From IMG/VR virus record IMGVR_UViG_3300045747_000054, positions 1 through 64,000 of that record: 64,000 nt of DNA; one strand, 5' to 3'. The position numbers were made by a program, and so were the translations under genes. The DNA comes from a virus. A model generated the notes under the pieces. It was not told the DNA's origin. It searched no databases and saw only the letters and a program-made list of their open reading frames with translations. Shown here piece after piece: positions 29,286 through 37,036 of this stretch (position 1 is the stretch's first letter; each line of letters begins with the position of its first letter).

Positions 29286-29840
29286 TCATTCATCCCCAAG
29301 TGGAATGGTGTCACTGAAAATCAGTGCCTCTTCATCATCCCATTCTACGAAATTTGAAATATGGAATCCAATGTGAATCTGCTTGTCCTTATCAGAAACA
29401 ACAATACAATGACCTTTCATGTTTGGAATCTCACCAAGGTAAATAAAGGTTTCTTCTCTATCAAATGGATAATACTTACGAGATTCTTCATCGCACACAA
29501 ACTTCACACGGGCATACTGCCTCGGTGGAAGCTGAAACTCTCTCCAAGTCATTCCAATATCTTCCATACACTGTGCAATGGTGATAGTCGGATCAATATC
29601 GACAGTTACATCATACATGTCATTAGATTCGACTGGAACAACCCAACCCTTCTTGGCAATCTGAGAAATCAGCCATGCGTATTGGTTTGAATAGTTCGCC
29701 ATATCGAAGAACAGATAGGCATCTGAACATCCAGTATACGAATCGAACGCCTCAAGTAGTGTGGTGAGTCCGTTTCCGCGACCCACCTTTAGCATTTCTT
29801 CAATGCTAGGTTCTGGTGCCCATTCTGATTTAGAGGTCAT
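29286..29840 (-). CDS. hypothetical phage protein (184 aa)
   Basis: Start at ATG 29840 (MTSKSEWAPEP), preceded by GGAAGATGAAT. Soluble alpha/beta protein with several aromatic strands and an acidic C-terminus. Not recognised. Confidence 0.65.
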   Translation of the reverse strand: MTSKSEWAPEPSIEEMLKVGRGNGLTTLLEAFDSYTGCSDAYLFFDMANYSNQYAWLISQIAKKGWVVPVESNDMYDVTVDIDPTITIAQCMEDIGMTWREFQLPPRQYARVKFVCDEESRKYYPFDREETFIYLGEIPNMKGHCIVVSDKDKQIHIGFHISNFVEWDDEEALIFSDTIPLGDE

Positions 29841-30060
29841 ATTCATCTTCCTTATTTGCACAGATTGCAAGAAAGTCAGCCTCTGCTGCTTTCTGAATCT
29901 GCTTGAAATTCTGGCTCATCCAAATGTCACCGACTCCGCGCATGTTTGGGAGACTTTCTACATATGCCTTGATATCATCAAACGGACCACTGGTGCATCC
30001 AGTGAATGCACCAATGATTGCTGCCTGTCGGCGGGTAAGCTTTGGAGTGTTATTATTCAT
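29830..30060 (-). CDS. conserved phage protein (76 aa)
   Basis: KLTRRQAAIIGAFTGCTSGPFDDIKAY is a recurring signature among phage hypotheticals; small helical soluble protein. Function unknown. Confidence 0.7.
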   Translation of the reverse strand: MNNNTPKLTRRQAAIIGAFTGCTSGPFDDIKAYVESLPNMRGVGDIWMSQNFKQIQKAAEADFLAICANKEDEYDL

Positions 30061-30316
30061 AAACTGTTACCGTGACTTCCTTTGGGAAGACTTCCTTACA
30101 TTCGATTTCATCATCTTCATATTCGTATGGACTTTCATCCTGCGACTCTGTGGCACCAATAGAATATCGTGTGACATAGAACTTATCTTCGTGCTTGAAA
30201 ACCATTCGATAGCAGAGACTCCAGCGAGTCTTGTGTGAAACATCATCTTCCATGACAACACCATCACCAACTTCACCATCTAGTAGATCCAGCAAATATT
30301 CTTTCGTAAACTTCAT
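30053..30316 (-). CDS. conserved phage protein (87 aa)
   Basis: Starts KEYLLDLLDGEVGDGVVMED, followed by strand-rich RWSLCYRMVFKHEDKFYVTRYS and an acidic tail with VFPKEVTV. The pattern (DTTRWS...F....Y...Y..G.TE.QDE.P) is common in large phages. Function unknown. Confidence 0.72.
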   Translation of the reverse strand: MKFTKEYLLDLLDGEVGDGVVMEDDVSHKTRWSLCYRMVFKHEDKFYVTRYSIGATESQDESPYEYEDDEIECKEVFPKEVTVTVYE

Positions 30317-30323
30317 ATAAACC

Positions 30324-30677
30324 TCAACTATAATATGCCAAAGTCATCAACTTGAATTCGGGATTCAATAGATGCCCAAACTCTGGAAACTTTGCGAGAA
30401 ACTGATTCTTGTATTCGGATTCCAGCCTTGAAAGATCGGCAATGTCAATTTCCTTGAAATCATCGCCGTTCTCAAATCCCCATCGCGCATCACCAGAATC
30501 GAAAAGTTTTACGCCAAGGATGACATACTCTCCACACATTCCATCACAGATGACAAATGGAGTATCTTTGTCATCATAAACTTCATCGTATGCCTCAGTG
30601 AAATCCTTGGGGTATCCCTTGATCTTGATTCCGTATACGGTATAGAAATTTATTGAAATGCCCACTTCATTCTCCAA
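30324..30677 (-). CDS. hypothetical protein (117 aa)
   Basis: Begins with hydrophobic, beta-rich ISINFYTVYGIKIKGYP, then acidic loops (EVYDDKDTPFVICDG). Probably binds a partner protein; not recognised. Confidence 0.65.
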   Translation of the reverse strand: MENEVGISINFYTVYGIKIKGYPKDFTEAYDEVYDDKDTPFVICDGMCGEYVILGVKLFDSGDARWGFENGDDFKEIDIADLSRLESEYKNQFLAKFPEFGHLLNPEFKLMTLAYYS

Positions 30678-30878
30678 TCAGGTATACATTACCCAAGAAT
30701 CAAAACTTTCGTCATAGTAGGCATTGAGTGCATCCAGTCTATCGACATCTTCTGGTGAGATATCCTCTGGCGCAGGACCAGACAGATAGATCATATCATG
30801 TTCTGCTTCTGTTCCAGCATATTCGCCTTCTGGAATATATTTCAACAGAATCTCAATCGCTTCCTTTAGATCTTTCAT
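30678..30878 (-). CDS. acidic protein (66 aa)
   Basis: Strongly acidic (EGEYAGTEAEHDMIYLSG), suggestive of a DNA-mimic or partner-binding protein; not recognised. Confidence 0.6.
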   Translation of the reverse strand: MKDLKEAIEILLKYIPEGEYAGTEAEHDMIYLSGPAPEDISPEDVDRLDALNAYYDESFDSWVMYT

Positions 30879-30879
30879 T

Positions 30880-31080
30880 TCAAATATCCTTTACTTCAAT
30901 GCTGTATAATTCTGTTGCGTAATAATCATAACTTGATTCTCTCCAAGTTTCTGGATCTCTTAGATAAGCGTCGATTTCATAATCAGACCATTCTGGATAG
31001 TCACCTTTGACTCCCTTGGCTAATTCATCGTAATCACCGATTTCAACAGAAAGAAGCATCATAAGTTTGCGACCACTCAT
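30880..31080 (-). CDS. acidic protein (66 aa)
   Basis: LMMLLSVEIGDYDELAKGVK followed by acidic Tyr-rich helix. Overlaps the upstream start as ATGA. Not recognised. Confidence 0.6.
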   Translation of the reverse strand: MSGRKLMMLLSVEIGDYDELAKGVKGDYPEWSDYEIDAYLRDPETWRESSYDYYATELYSIEVKDI

Positions 31081-31400
31081 TTCAAACTTCCTTTCTCGTC
31101 AACCTGCTTTCTTACGAAATACTTACCACCTTCTTCACAATGATACTTACCAGTCCCATGTCTTTGATCGTGGCAAGATGTATCGATATTTTCATAAATT
31201 GTTTCACCAGTAATGTTACTGATAAATGATGGACCCTTACGATTACAAATGTGTCGTTCTGCAATAGAATAAATTCGTTCTTCTGGATTTCCTGCTACTG
31301 CTGGTTCATACGAATGATGAACACAGTCCACACAATACTTACCCTTCGCGGATTCAGAGAGTTCGTTTGGATTACCATAGAATGATTCATCCGCACGCAT
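31077..31400 (-). CDS. Cys/His-rich protein (107 aa)
   Basis: CVDCVHH, CNRKG, CHDQRHGTG and CEEG provide two probable zinc sites; recognisably similar to zinc-binding phage hypotheticals. Function unknown. Confidence 0.65.
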   Translation of the reverse strand: MRADESFYGNPNELSESAKGKYCVDCVHHSYEPAVAGNPEERIYSIAERHICNRKGPSFISNITGETIYENIDTSCHDQRHGTGKYHCEEGGKYFVRKQVDEKGSLK

Positions 31401-31621
31401 TATAGCTTACTCGCAATTTCACGAATGGCATCAGCAACGGAAAGTGCCAAATCCTTCTGCATTAGAAGATTCACACCAATGGTCTTGAAGTTCTTGAAGT
31501 TATCTTCACAATAGAGAATTTCGACGGCACTACCAGTTTCATCTGTCTGAATCTGATAGCCGTATCCATCAATGTGCCAAATCTGGACTGCGTGAGTCAC
31601 AGAGAAATCATTCTTACTCAT
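31400..31621 (-). CDS. hypothetical protein (73 aa)
   Basis: Start at ATG 31621 (MSKNDFSVTHAVQIW). Beta-rich, with a helical C-terminus (ALSVADAIREIASKL). Not recognised. Confidence 0.6.
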   Translation of the reverse strand: MSKNDFSVTHAVQIWHIDGYGYQIQTDETGSAVEILYCEDNFKNFKTIGVNLLMQKDLALSVADAIREIASKL

Positions 31622-31622
31622 A

Positions 31623-31922
31623 TCAAACTTCCTCAAAAACGTGCCAAACATACCCTTCGGTCTGAACGGTCGCAATGTACTTCAATGTGTTTAGGTTATA
31701 TGCTGTATCTGAAATTTCCCAACCAGTTCCATAGATGTGAAACCTACGCTTCACAACCTTGTCCTCTGGATATGGAAAATCACCGTACATAGTTTCAAAC
31801 AATGCCCAAATGTGAATATCACCATCCTTCATTTGTGCCGTGAGAACTTCTGCGTACTCAGGCATTTCAACGATGTTCGCATGTGCGTAATCACCGAGCT
31901 TATACTTGTGAATCGTCTTCAT
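31623..31922 (-). CDS. hypothetical protein (99 aa)
   Basis: Beta-rich protein with conserved-looking HIWALFETMYGDFPYPED. Not recognised. Confidence 0.65.
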   Translation of the reverse strand: MKTIHKYKLGDYAHANIVEMPEYAEVLTAQMKDGDIHIWALFETMYGDFPYPEDKVVKRRFHIYGTGWEISDTAYNLNTLKYIATVQTEGYVWHVFEEV

Positions 31923-31923
31923 A

Positions 31924-32187
31924 TTACTCTGCCTGATACTTTAGAATTGATGGGAGATCTTCATCATTAGAAGAAATTAATGAAGTATCAGTCATACCGA
32001 AAAGTGCGTCACCCGCAGCCTTTGGGAATGTGGAACCCCAATTTGCGATATATTCTGCGTCATAGTCCTGTGAGATACCAGCAGCATGACTGCCATATCC
32101 ACGGATATAATACTTGATACCTTCGTAATCTGTCTGGACGCGAACAATGCCGCCGCCAATGAACCAATATGTTTCTAGAATCTTCAC
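31924..32187 (-). CDS. hypothetical protein, GTG start (87 aa)
   Basis: No ATG fits; GTG at 32187 is preceded by AAGGAG nine bases away and lies 13 bases after the previous stop. Beta-rich start (KILETYWFIGGGIVRVQ) and an Asp-rich tail. Not recognised. Confidence 0.6.
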   Translation of the reverse strand: MKILETYWFIGGGIVRVQTDYEGIKYYIRGYGSHAAGISQDYDAEYIANWGSTFPKAAGDALFGMTDTSLISSNDEDLPSILKYQAE

Positions 32188-32200
32188 TTTCTCATTCTCC

Positions 32201-32755
32201 TTACTTGGAAGCGAGAGTTTGTACAAAATGTCCGTCAGCAACATCGCCATTGGTGACATGATACAGGATCGTCTTAGTTTCATGCTTGTCGGTGCCGGGA
32301 GAATATTCACGAATCTCACCAGTACTCTGCACATAGATGTATGAGTCGGCATGAAGATCATCCGCAGTCGAAACATCTAGCGCACTAAAGAGCATCGTTA
32401 GATCACGATCATTCCCAATAGGACGGGGATGATTGTGATAGAGAGCAACGATCTTAGCTCCCTGCGGATATGCAATCTGTACTCGCGTCTTGTTGCCGCG
32501 ACCACTCGTAGCAGGAAGTGTGTAGTAGAAATTCCCACGGAACTCGAAAACCACACCAGAATGTTCGATCTTCTGATCTAATGATAGAATATTGTGAAGT
32601 GCTTCGACAGCAGCTTCCTGTGGGGAATCGAATGGAGTCTGATTCGGATCGAAGTGAGAAATGTTATCCTCTGCGAATGCCGTCGATTCTGCCATGATAG
32701 CAGCAACTACCATGACGGCAGTACGAAACATCTTTGTAGTAGAAAACTTATTCAT
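32201..32755 (-). CDS. exported JAB/DUF4329-like protein (184 aa)
   Basis: Signal peptide (FRTAVMVVAAIMAESTAFA-ED). The mature part has the DUF4329/JAB-like order: EAAVEALHNILSL helix, a Gly-rich strand, YYTLPATSGRG, then IVALYHNHPRP, whose His-Xaa-His resembles the metal site of JAB metalloenzymes. It would act in the periplasm or outside the cell, possibly as a peptidase/isopeptidase-like or toxin-type enzyme. GTG 32758 is an alternative start one codon up. Confidence 0.75.
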   Translation of the reverse strand: MNKFSTTKMFRTAVMVVAAIMAESTAFAEDNISHFDPNQTPFDSPQEAAVEALHNILSLDQKIEHSGVVFEFRGNFYYTLPATSGRGNKTRVQIAYPQGAKIVALYHNHPRPIGNDRDLTMLFSALDVSTADDLHADSYIYVQSTGEIREYSPGTDKHETKTILYHVTNGDVADGHFVQTLASK

Positions 32756-32916
32756 CACTTTCTCATACCCTTCTGAATTAAACCTTTGTCGATCATCTGT
32801 GCAATACTGAGTGCCTGTAGGCTGCGGTATTCAATCAGAAGACCAGTGGACTTGTTATCCAGCCGAATCGCTTCGTTACAGATAGCGAGCCAGCGAGTTT
32901 CATAATCAGTAATCAT
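32755..32916 (-). CDS. hypothetical protein (53 aa)
   Basis: Start at ATG 32916 (MITDYETRWLAICN), 11 bases inside the previous gene. Helical. Not recognised. Confidence 0.5.
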   Translation of the reverse strand: MITDYETRWLAICNEAIRLDNKSTGLLIEYRSLQALSIAQMIDKGLIQKGMRK

Positions 32917-33295
32917 TCTGTTCACCACAAAAATCGTGATCCACCCAATAAAACTCCCAAAGATCGGGATTTTCACTCAGAACCCAATTACCCAAACCAT
33001 AATATTTCGAAGGATTCAACTGTTCGTTGACAATTCGAAATGCTTCCATATTATTGCGGCAATCGCGAAGTTCGACAACATCGTGATGACAAACAAAACG
33101 ATGCGTCAGAGTGCCATAGTTTTCATTAGCATATTCGCCATACGATTCCTGTAGTTCACGGGAAATGGTTTCCTCGTAAGTCTCTTCGACGGCAACAGCA
33201 CCAGTATCGCAACATGCGAAACAAGTGTAATAGTTACCATCTTCATCCATTTCAGGATTTCCACCGCAGGACGGGCAGACTTCGTAATACTTCAC
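32906..33295 (-). CDS. DnaJ-type zinc-motif protein (129 aa)
   Basis: CPSCGG at 7-12 and CFACCDTGA near 26 form a CXXC...CXXC zinc centre with the Gly pattern of DnaJ repeats. A charged helical domain with several His/Cys follows. Possible chaperone-like or RNA-binding adaptor; function unknown. Confidence 0.68.
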   Translation of the reverse strand: MKYYEVCPSCGGNPEMDEDGNYYTCFACCDTGAVAVEETYEETISRELQESYGEYANENYGTLTHRFVCHHDVVELRDCRNNMEAFRIVNEQLNPSKYYGLGNWVLSENPDLWEFYWVDHDFCGEQNDY

Positions 33296-33549
33296 AGATA
33301 TACCTTCACAACATTATATCCACCATCTGGATCGTTATAATACTCTTGTGCAGCCTTAGCGGCTTCGGCAAAAGTATCATATCCACGATAACCATAATTG
33401 GTGAGAAATCCATACTTGAAACAGTCGCCATCGATGCGACGCGCCAATTCTTTCTTGAGAGTTTCAGTAAAGATTTCCAGACGATTAATCTCGTCCCGAA
33501 TTTCCTTGCTGGAACTAGAAATGATATTGACAGAAACAGTGACAGTCAT
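33292..33549 (-). CDS. hypothetical protein (85 aa)
   Basis: Helical N-terminus (EINRLEIFTETLKKELARR) and beta C-terminus (GYNVVKVYL) with DTFAEAAKAAQ, a layout like small phage regulators. Not recognised. Confidence 0.62.
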   Translation of the reverse strand: MTVTVSVNIISSSSKEIRDEINRLEIFTETLKKELARRIDGDCFKYGFLTNYGYRGYDTFAEAAKAAQEYYNDPDGGYNVVKVYL

Positions 33550-33550
33550 T

Positions 33551-33718
33551 TTAGGAAACTACCTGACCCTTGACAGACTTCGCATTGCAGATTTTGCAAT
33601 CGAAAGTCACAACGTCCTGACCACGATCACCTTCTTCGATGTTGATATACTTCGCCTTCTTTGCAGGAATGTATTCCTTGCAAGACGGGCACCAAACCTT
33701 CATTCGACCATTATACAT
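33551..33718 (-). CDS. small zinc-ribbon protein (55 aa)
   Basis: CPSCKEY near residue 9 and CKICNA near 42: a classic two-knuckle zinc ribbon. Starts with a TAATG overlap; ATG 33703 is an alternative. Confidence 0.62.
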   Translation of the reverse strand: MYNGRMKVWCPSCKEYIPAKKAKYINIEEGDRGQDVVTFDCKICNAKSVKGQVVS

Positions 33719-33921
33719 TATTGCACCACTTCAAAATGAGGATCGTTGTTCTTGAAAACCCAACGAGACTTTTCGCTATTCTGTCCGACTGGCTGCAAGA
33801 GCCATGCGGGACCGCTGGAAAGATTGAACAGAAGATTGTCACTCTCGCGCACAATAACCCATTCGGAACCTAGTTCACGAATTCGATTTTTGCCAACTTG
33901 GGACTTGCCGCGAAGAATCAC
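33718..33921 (-). CDS. hypothetical protein (67 aa)
   Basis: Basic N-terminus (ILRGKSQVGKNRIRELG), beta-rich remainder. First gene after the promoter at 33946-33973. Not recognised. Confidence 0.62.
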   Translation of the reverse strand: MILRGKSQVGKNRIRELGSEWVIVRESDNLLFNLSSGPAWLLQPVGQNSEKSRWVFKNNDPHFEVVQ

Positions 33922-33945
33922 ATCAATCTCCTAACCTTATGATCC

Positions 33946-33973
33946 ATTATAGCATTTGGGGCAGGAAAGTCAA
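33946..33973 (-). promoter_or_regulatory. sigma70-type promoter
   Basis: Minus strand TTGACT (33973-33968), 16-base spacer ending TGC, TATAAT (33951-33946), then GGATCATAAGGTTAGGA. Same design as the 3-9 kb promoters. Confidence 0.85.
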
Positions 33974-34018
33974 GATGTATAAATTACAAAAGAATCAAGG
34001 ACTTACGAGATAGAAACT

Positions 34019-34222
34019 TCATTCTTCCTCGTAATACTTGTCTTTTGCTCTTGGAATGCCCTTCTGTCTGATCTTTGTCAGAGTATATCCAATGTTCAAT
34101 AACTCCCAAAGGATGACGGCAAGAATAGATTCTGTCATGCCGAGTCCCCAAAAATTGTGAATCGTGGAATACATGAATACAGCGAATAGCTGAACTATCA
34201 CTCTTTCAATGAACTCATTCAT
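34019..34222 (-). CDS. membrane protein (67 aa)
   Basis: Start at ATG 34222 (MNEFIERVIVQL), ATGA overlap. Two helices (about 8-24 and 31-50) and a basic C-terminus. Function unknown. Confidence 0.58.
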   Translation of the reverse strand: MNEFIERVIVQLFAVFMYSTIHNFWGLGMTESILAVILWELLNIGYTLTKIRQKGIPRAKDKYYEEE

Positions 34223-34515
34223 GCTAGTTTCCCATGCTTGTTCATGACTCTCAGCACAGCACAAAGTGTTCCTAGATTGTTGCGTCCAGTATCCTGTGCC
34301 CACTGGATTGCATCATTACATTCCTTCACAATGGCATCGTCCAGTTCATAAGACATGTCTGTGTAGCCACCGTGAACTTCACCAACTCGACGTAGGTAGT
34401 CCATGCCACCGTCAACTGCAACCGCTCCGCACTTGCAAAACTTGAAGTCATGACGATGCGCCGAGAATGGTTCATCACCACACTTGTTACACCTGATCTG
34501 GTTTTGTAGAATCAT
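34219..34515 (-). CDS. zinc-binding protein (98 aa)
   Basis: CNKCGDEPF near 9, CKCGA near 28 and further His/Cys suggest a zinc knuckle of a phage family. Helical C-terminus. Not recognised further. Confidence 0.62.
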   Translation of the reverse strand: MILQNQIRCNKCGDEPFSAHRHDFKFCKCGAVAVDGGMDYLRRVGEVHGGYTDMSYELDDAIVKECNDAIQWAQDTGRNNLGTLCAVLRVMNKHGKLA

Positions 34516-34726
34516 TCATCTTCTCCTGTAATTTATCATAACGATATCTCAAATTATCGATAGATTCGCAAAGTTCTTGACCTAGCATTGTATAAGTCTC
34601 TCTTTTATTTTCATCGTCAAAAAACTTTATTTCATCTAGATAAGATGGTGAAATTCTGACAGTCACGAAAACATCTTTTTCGAAAGTAGCCTGATTCATC
34701 CTATATTGAATACCATAGACTTCCAT
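34487..34726 (-). CDS. hypothetical protein (79 aa)
   Basis: Beta-rich N-terminus (VYGIQYRMNQATFEKDVFVTVRIS), helical C-terminus. Overlaps the next start by 29 bases. Not recognised. Confidence 0.6.
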   Translation of the reverse strand: MEVYGIQYRMNQATFEKDVFVTVRISPSYLDEIKFFDDENKRETYTMLGQELCESIDNLRYRYDKLQEKMNDSTKPDQV

Positions 34727-34730
34727 GATA

Positions 34731-35012
34731 CTACCTCTTGTGATACTGCCACATTACGGCATTACAGTATGCATGAACTGCACCCTCTGTCATTCCAGTA
34801 TTGTGATTGTGTTGTAGATGCACTGGATACTTTAGAAAGTTTGGTGGAAAGAGTCTCCAATCAATCAGATTGTTTCTGATTTCAACAGGAGGATCCTTGT
34901 CTAGTGGTGCCTTACACCAATAGCACAGACCGTTCTGCGTCTTTACGTATTCTTCTCTGACTGCCCTTCGTTTGTCGGCAGTGAGTTTTGTGTAATCAAC
35001 TGGTAAAATCAT
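34731..35012 (-). CDS. HNH endonuclease, recombination endonuclease VII-like (93 aa)
   Basis: NGLCYWCKAPL supplies CXXC, and PVHLQHNHNTGMTEGAVHAYCNAVMW supplies the HNH catalytic His-Asn core with a late Cys. Compact HNH domains like this occur as endonuclease VII-type resolvases or homing enzymes in phages. The exact target cannot be told. Confidence 0.75.
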   Translation of the reverse strand: MILPVDYTKLTADKRRAVREEYVKTQNGLCYWCKAPLDKDPPVEIRNNLIDWRLFPPNFLKYPVHLQHNHNTGMTEGAVHAYCNAVMWQYHKR

Positions 35013-35016
35013 TTCA

Positions 35017-35307
35017 CTATTCCGCTAAAAACTCTTTGATCTTCGGCATTAGATATTGGTCGCGGACCCTTTCAACAACACAACATCCACCATTATGATG
35101 TTCTTCCCATTGACGGCACTTTTTCTTGTAAAGTTCCAAACAATCGCTGAACTTATATAGATTCCATTCGTTCGACTTAGATGAATCGCGACGATAGAAC
35201 CAATATCTTTCTAAATCTTCCTGCTTACAGGCATAAAGTTCTTCGTTGGCATTTCTGACGATATTGGTCAGAACATCCTTTAATACATCTTCATCTAAAA
35301 CTTTCAT
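35017..35307 (-). CDS. hypothetical protein (96 aa)
   Basis: Start at ATG 35307, preceded by GCGGAGATTGA. Basic centre, with two adjacent Cys (GG-CC-VVERV) that could bind metal. Not recognised. Confidence 0.6.
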   Translation of the reverse strand: MKVLDEDVLKDVLTNIVRNANEELYACKQEDLERYWFYRRDSSKSNEWNLYKFSDCLELYKKKCRQWEEHHNGGCCVVERVRDQYLMPKIKEFLAE

Positions 35308-35310
35308 CAT

Positions 35311-35403
35311 TCAATCTCCGCGAAAATATGGTCCATTCTTTGGAGGTAAAGGTAGTGTAAATACCCAGATCCACGGTAACAACAATATGATTAATGTCAT
35401 CAT
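35311..35403 (-). CDS. membrane peptide (30 aa)
   Basis: MMTLIILLLPWIWVF and a Pro-rich tail. Its ATG overlaps the previous stop (TGATG) and its last codons hold the ribosome site of the next gene, as expected for a coupled mini-gene. Confidence 0.45.
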   Translation of the reverse strand: MMTLIILLLPWIWVFTLPLPPKNGPYFRGD

Positions 35404-35609
35404 CACTCAATTCCAAAATGTATTCTAAGATCTTCTGCAAGAAGATGTCCGTTTTCCCAATTGCGAGAAGCGTAGTCCATTGCGTCTCTGACGATCAGTT
35501 CTGCGAACTTTGCGTTAAACATGTCTTCAACGTGTCGATACTTGTCCTGACTAAACCAACCTCTGGAATAATCCATAGCTTCTTTAGCTAGTTTTTGTAG
35601 ACGTTTATT
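35403..35609 (-). CDS. phage KFAELI...HFGIE family protein (68 aa)
   Basis: Start at ATG 35609 (MNKRLQKLAKEAMDY). Contains KFAELIVRDAMDYA and ends RIHFGIE, the clearest member here of the small T4-like family with copies at 20727 and 21334. Function unknown. Confidence 0.7.
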   Translation of the reverse strand, partial: NKRLQKLAKEAMDYSRGWFSQDKYRHVEDMFNAKFAELIVRDAMDYASRNWENGHLLAEDLRIHFGIE

Positions 35610-35612
35610 CAT

Positions 35613-35640
35613 AGTAAAATGGAGGTGGTTTCCCACCCCC
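35613..35640 (-). terminator. GC-rich terminator hairpin
   Basis: Minus strand GGGGTGG, loop GAAA, CCACCTCC followed by ATTTTAC. Lies immediately after the stop of the SPFH gene and just before the start of the next gene. Confidence 0.65.
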
Positions 35641-35648
35641 AACTCATG

Positions 35649-36455
35649 TTACTGCTTAGTAGGAACGGAAATTATGCCGCGAAAATCATAAGGAACCACA
35701 ATTGTGTGAACCTTACCAGTCTTGACACCCTCGGCAATATCCTGCAATGCCTTTGCGTGCATGTATTCAATCGACTGAGGATTACCAGCAAGTTCCTTCA
35801 AACGCTGCGCTTCGGCAACCGCAGTCTGCACTTCAACCTGCTTCGCACGCAGAGCATTCTGCTGTGTGATTACGGCATTCGCACTTTCGATGATACTTGC
35901 CGCTGGCTGAATATTACGAACCTGAACCTGACTTAGAATAATTGCAGTATCTAGATGTTCATTATGCAGTGCTTCTGCCATGAAATTCTTGATATCAGCC
36001 TCAATCTCAGCACGATGGTTTGTGGTCTGTAGTGCCTCATACTTCGCAATCGACTTGTATGCTGCGCTATTCGCTACGGTAGACAGATAGTTATACATCA
36101 GGAATGTATTACCCTTGTCATCCGTGCCATGCAGACTGTGACTCTTTGTAGTATACAGTTCATACGCGGCACTTGGATTGATCGAATAGATCACAGTGAA
36201 GTCAAGACCAGCAAGTGTGGACTTGTCGAGAGTCTGTGGCATCAGCTTGTCAACATGCAGAGCAATTTCCTTTACAGGGAATAGCAGAACATCACCAATG
36301 AACTCCTGATTGAAAGATCCGGGTTGCAGTTCTTCCTTCTTTACCTGCTTATCGAAACCGATTCGCAGACCAATCTCACCAGTCTCAACTCGCGCACAAC
36401 CCACTGCGAAACTCGCGAGAGCAACGACAGCAGCAATCTTCATAAACTTACTCAT
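35649..36455 (-). CDS. SPFH/Band 7 (prohibitin-like) lipoprotein (268 aa)
   Basis: Signal with lipobox AVGC at 16-19, so an acylated membrane protein instead of the usual N-terminal anchor. The SPFH domain spans about 20-190 (ETGEIGLRIGF, FTVIYSINPSAAYELY, TAIILSQVQVRNIQP), then an Ala/Glu-rich coiled coil (VEVQTAVAEAQRLKELAG). Prohibitin-like phage proteins oligomerise on membranes and may protect host proteins or organise membrane domains. The fold is clear; the role is not. Confidence 0.88.
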   Translation of the reverse strand: MSKFMKIAAVVALASFAVGCARVETGEIGLRIGFDKQVKKEELQPGSFNQEFIGDVLLFPVKEIALHVDKLMPQTLDKSTLAGLDFTVIYSINPSAAYELYTTKSHSLHGTDDKGNTFLMYNYLSTVANSAAYKSIAKYEALQTTNHRAEIEADIKNFMAEALHNEHLDTAIILSQVQVRNIQPAASIIESANAVITQQNALRAKQVEVQTAVAEAQRLKELAGNPQSIEYMHAKALQDIAEGVKTGKVHTIVVPYDFRGIISVPTKQ

Positions 36456-36464
36456 ATAAACCTC

Positions 36465-36641
36465 TTAGAACAAAACAACAACGAAATACAGCACAATAGC
36501 AGCCAGTAAGCTACAGAATGCCGAATACAAAACAGTCTTTGTGACTGCCAACTTCTCCATTCCAGTCAGATGACGGAACGCGCCGATTCCCACATAAAAC
36601 AACGTGGCAACCAAAAGAAACAATAATACGCCCCTACCCAT
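36465..36641 (-). CDS. small membrane protein (58 aa)
   Basis: Two transmembrane helices (about 4-20 and 36-57), with a His-rich connecting loop (FRHLTGMEKL). ATG shares a base with the previous TAA. Upstream neighbour of the SPFH lipoprotein, perhaps its membrane partner. Confidence 0.55.
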   Translation of the reverse strand: MGRGVLLFLLVATLFYVGIGAFRHLTGMEKLAVTKTVLYSAFCSLLAAIVLYFVVVLF

Positions 36642-37036
36642 TATGAAAACTCCCTACTAGAAAAACTATAGCCATATTCATCATCCCAATCGTAACTGGA
36701 ATCAAACCATCTTGGAAATTCCTTTCTACCCTCTTCATTGTGAGTCTTATTCTTTCGACCCATATCATTCACAAAGGTTGGAGACTTCACAGTTTCGATT
36801 AGATTTACGAAATCTACATAATCAATAGTGTCTCCATATTCATCGACAATCTTCTTGTCTTTCAGAAATTCCTTCCACTTTTTCCAAGAATCGATATCAG
36901 CGTATTCGGCAGCAGCAGGATACTTGTATCCTCTGAAAGAGAATGCCCATCCACCAGAACTCTTGCCGATATGCATTTCATCATATCTCTTGCAACAGTC
37001 GCAGTAATTGTTTGCGACGTAATAATTAGTTCCCAT
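36641..37036 (-). CDS. phage protein with zinc-like motif (131 aa)
   Basis: MGTNYYVANNYCDCCKRYDEMHIGKSSGG opens with a CXCC-His metal motif, then aromatic, lysine-rich, WKKWKEF. This opening (GTNYY...CXXC...HIGK) is common in phage hypotheticals. Function unknown. Confidence 0.75.
   Translation of the reverse strand: MGTNYYVANNYCDCCKRYDEMHIGKSSGGWAFSFRGYKYPAAAEYADIDSWKKWKEFLKDKKIVDEYGDTIDYVDFVNLIETVKSPTFVNDMGRKNKTHNEEGRKEFPRWFDSSYDWDDEYGYSFSSREFS

Noticed and set aside
28407-29357. Long plus-strand open frame of about 316 codons
   Set aside because: It is antisense to the coiled-coil gene and exists because the GC-rich stretch has few stop codons. It has no ribosome site and the minus-strand gene fits the local operon with overlaps on both sides.
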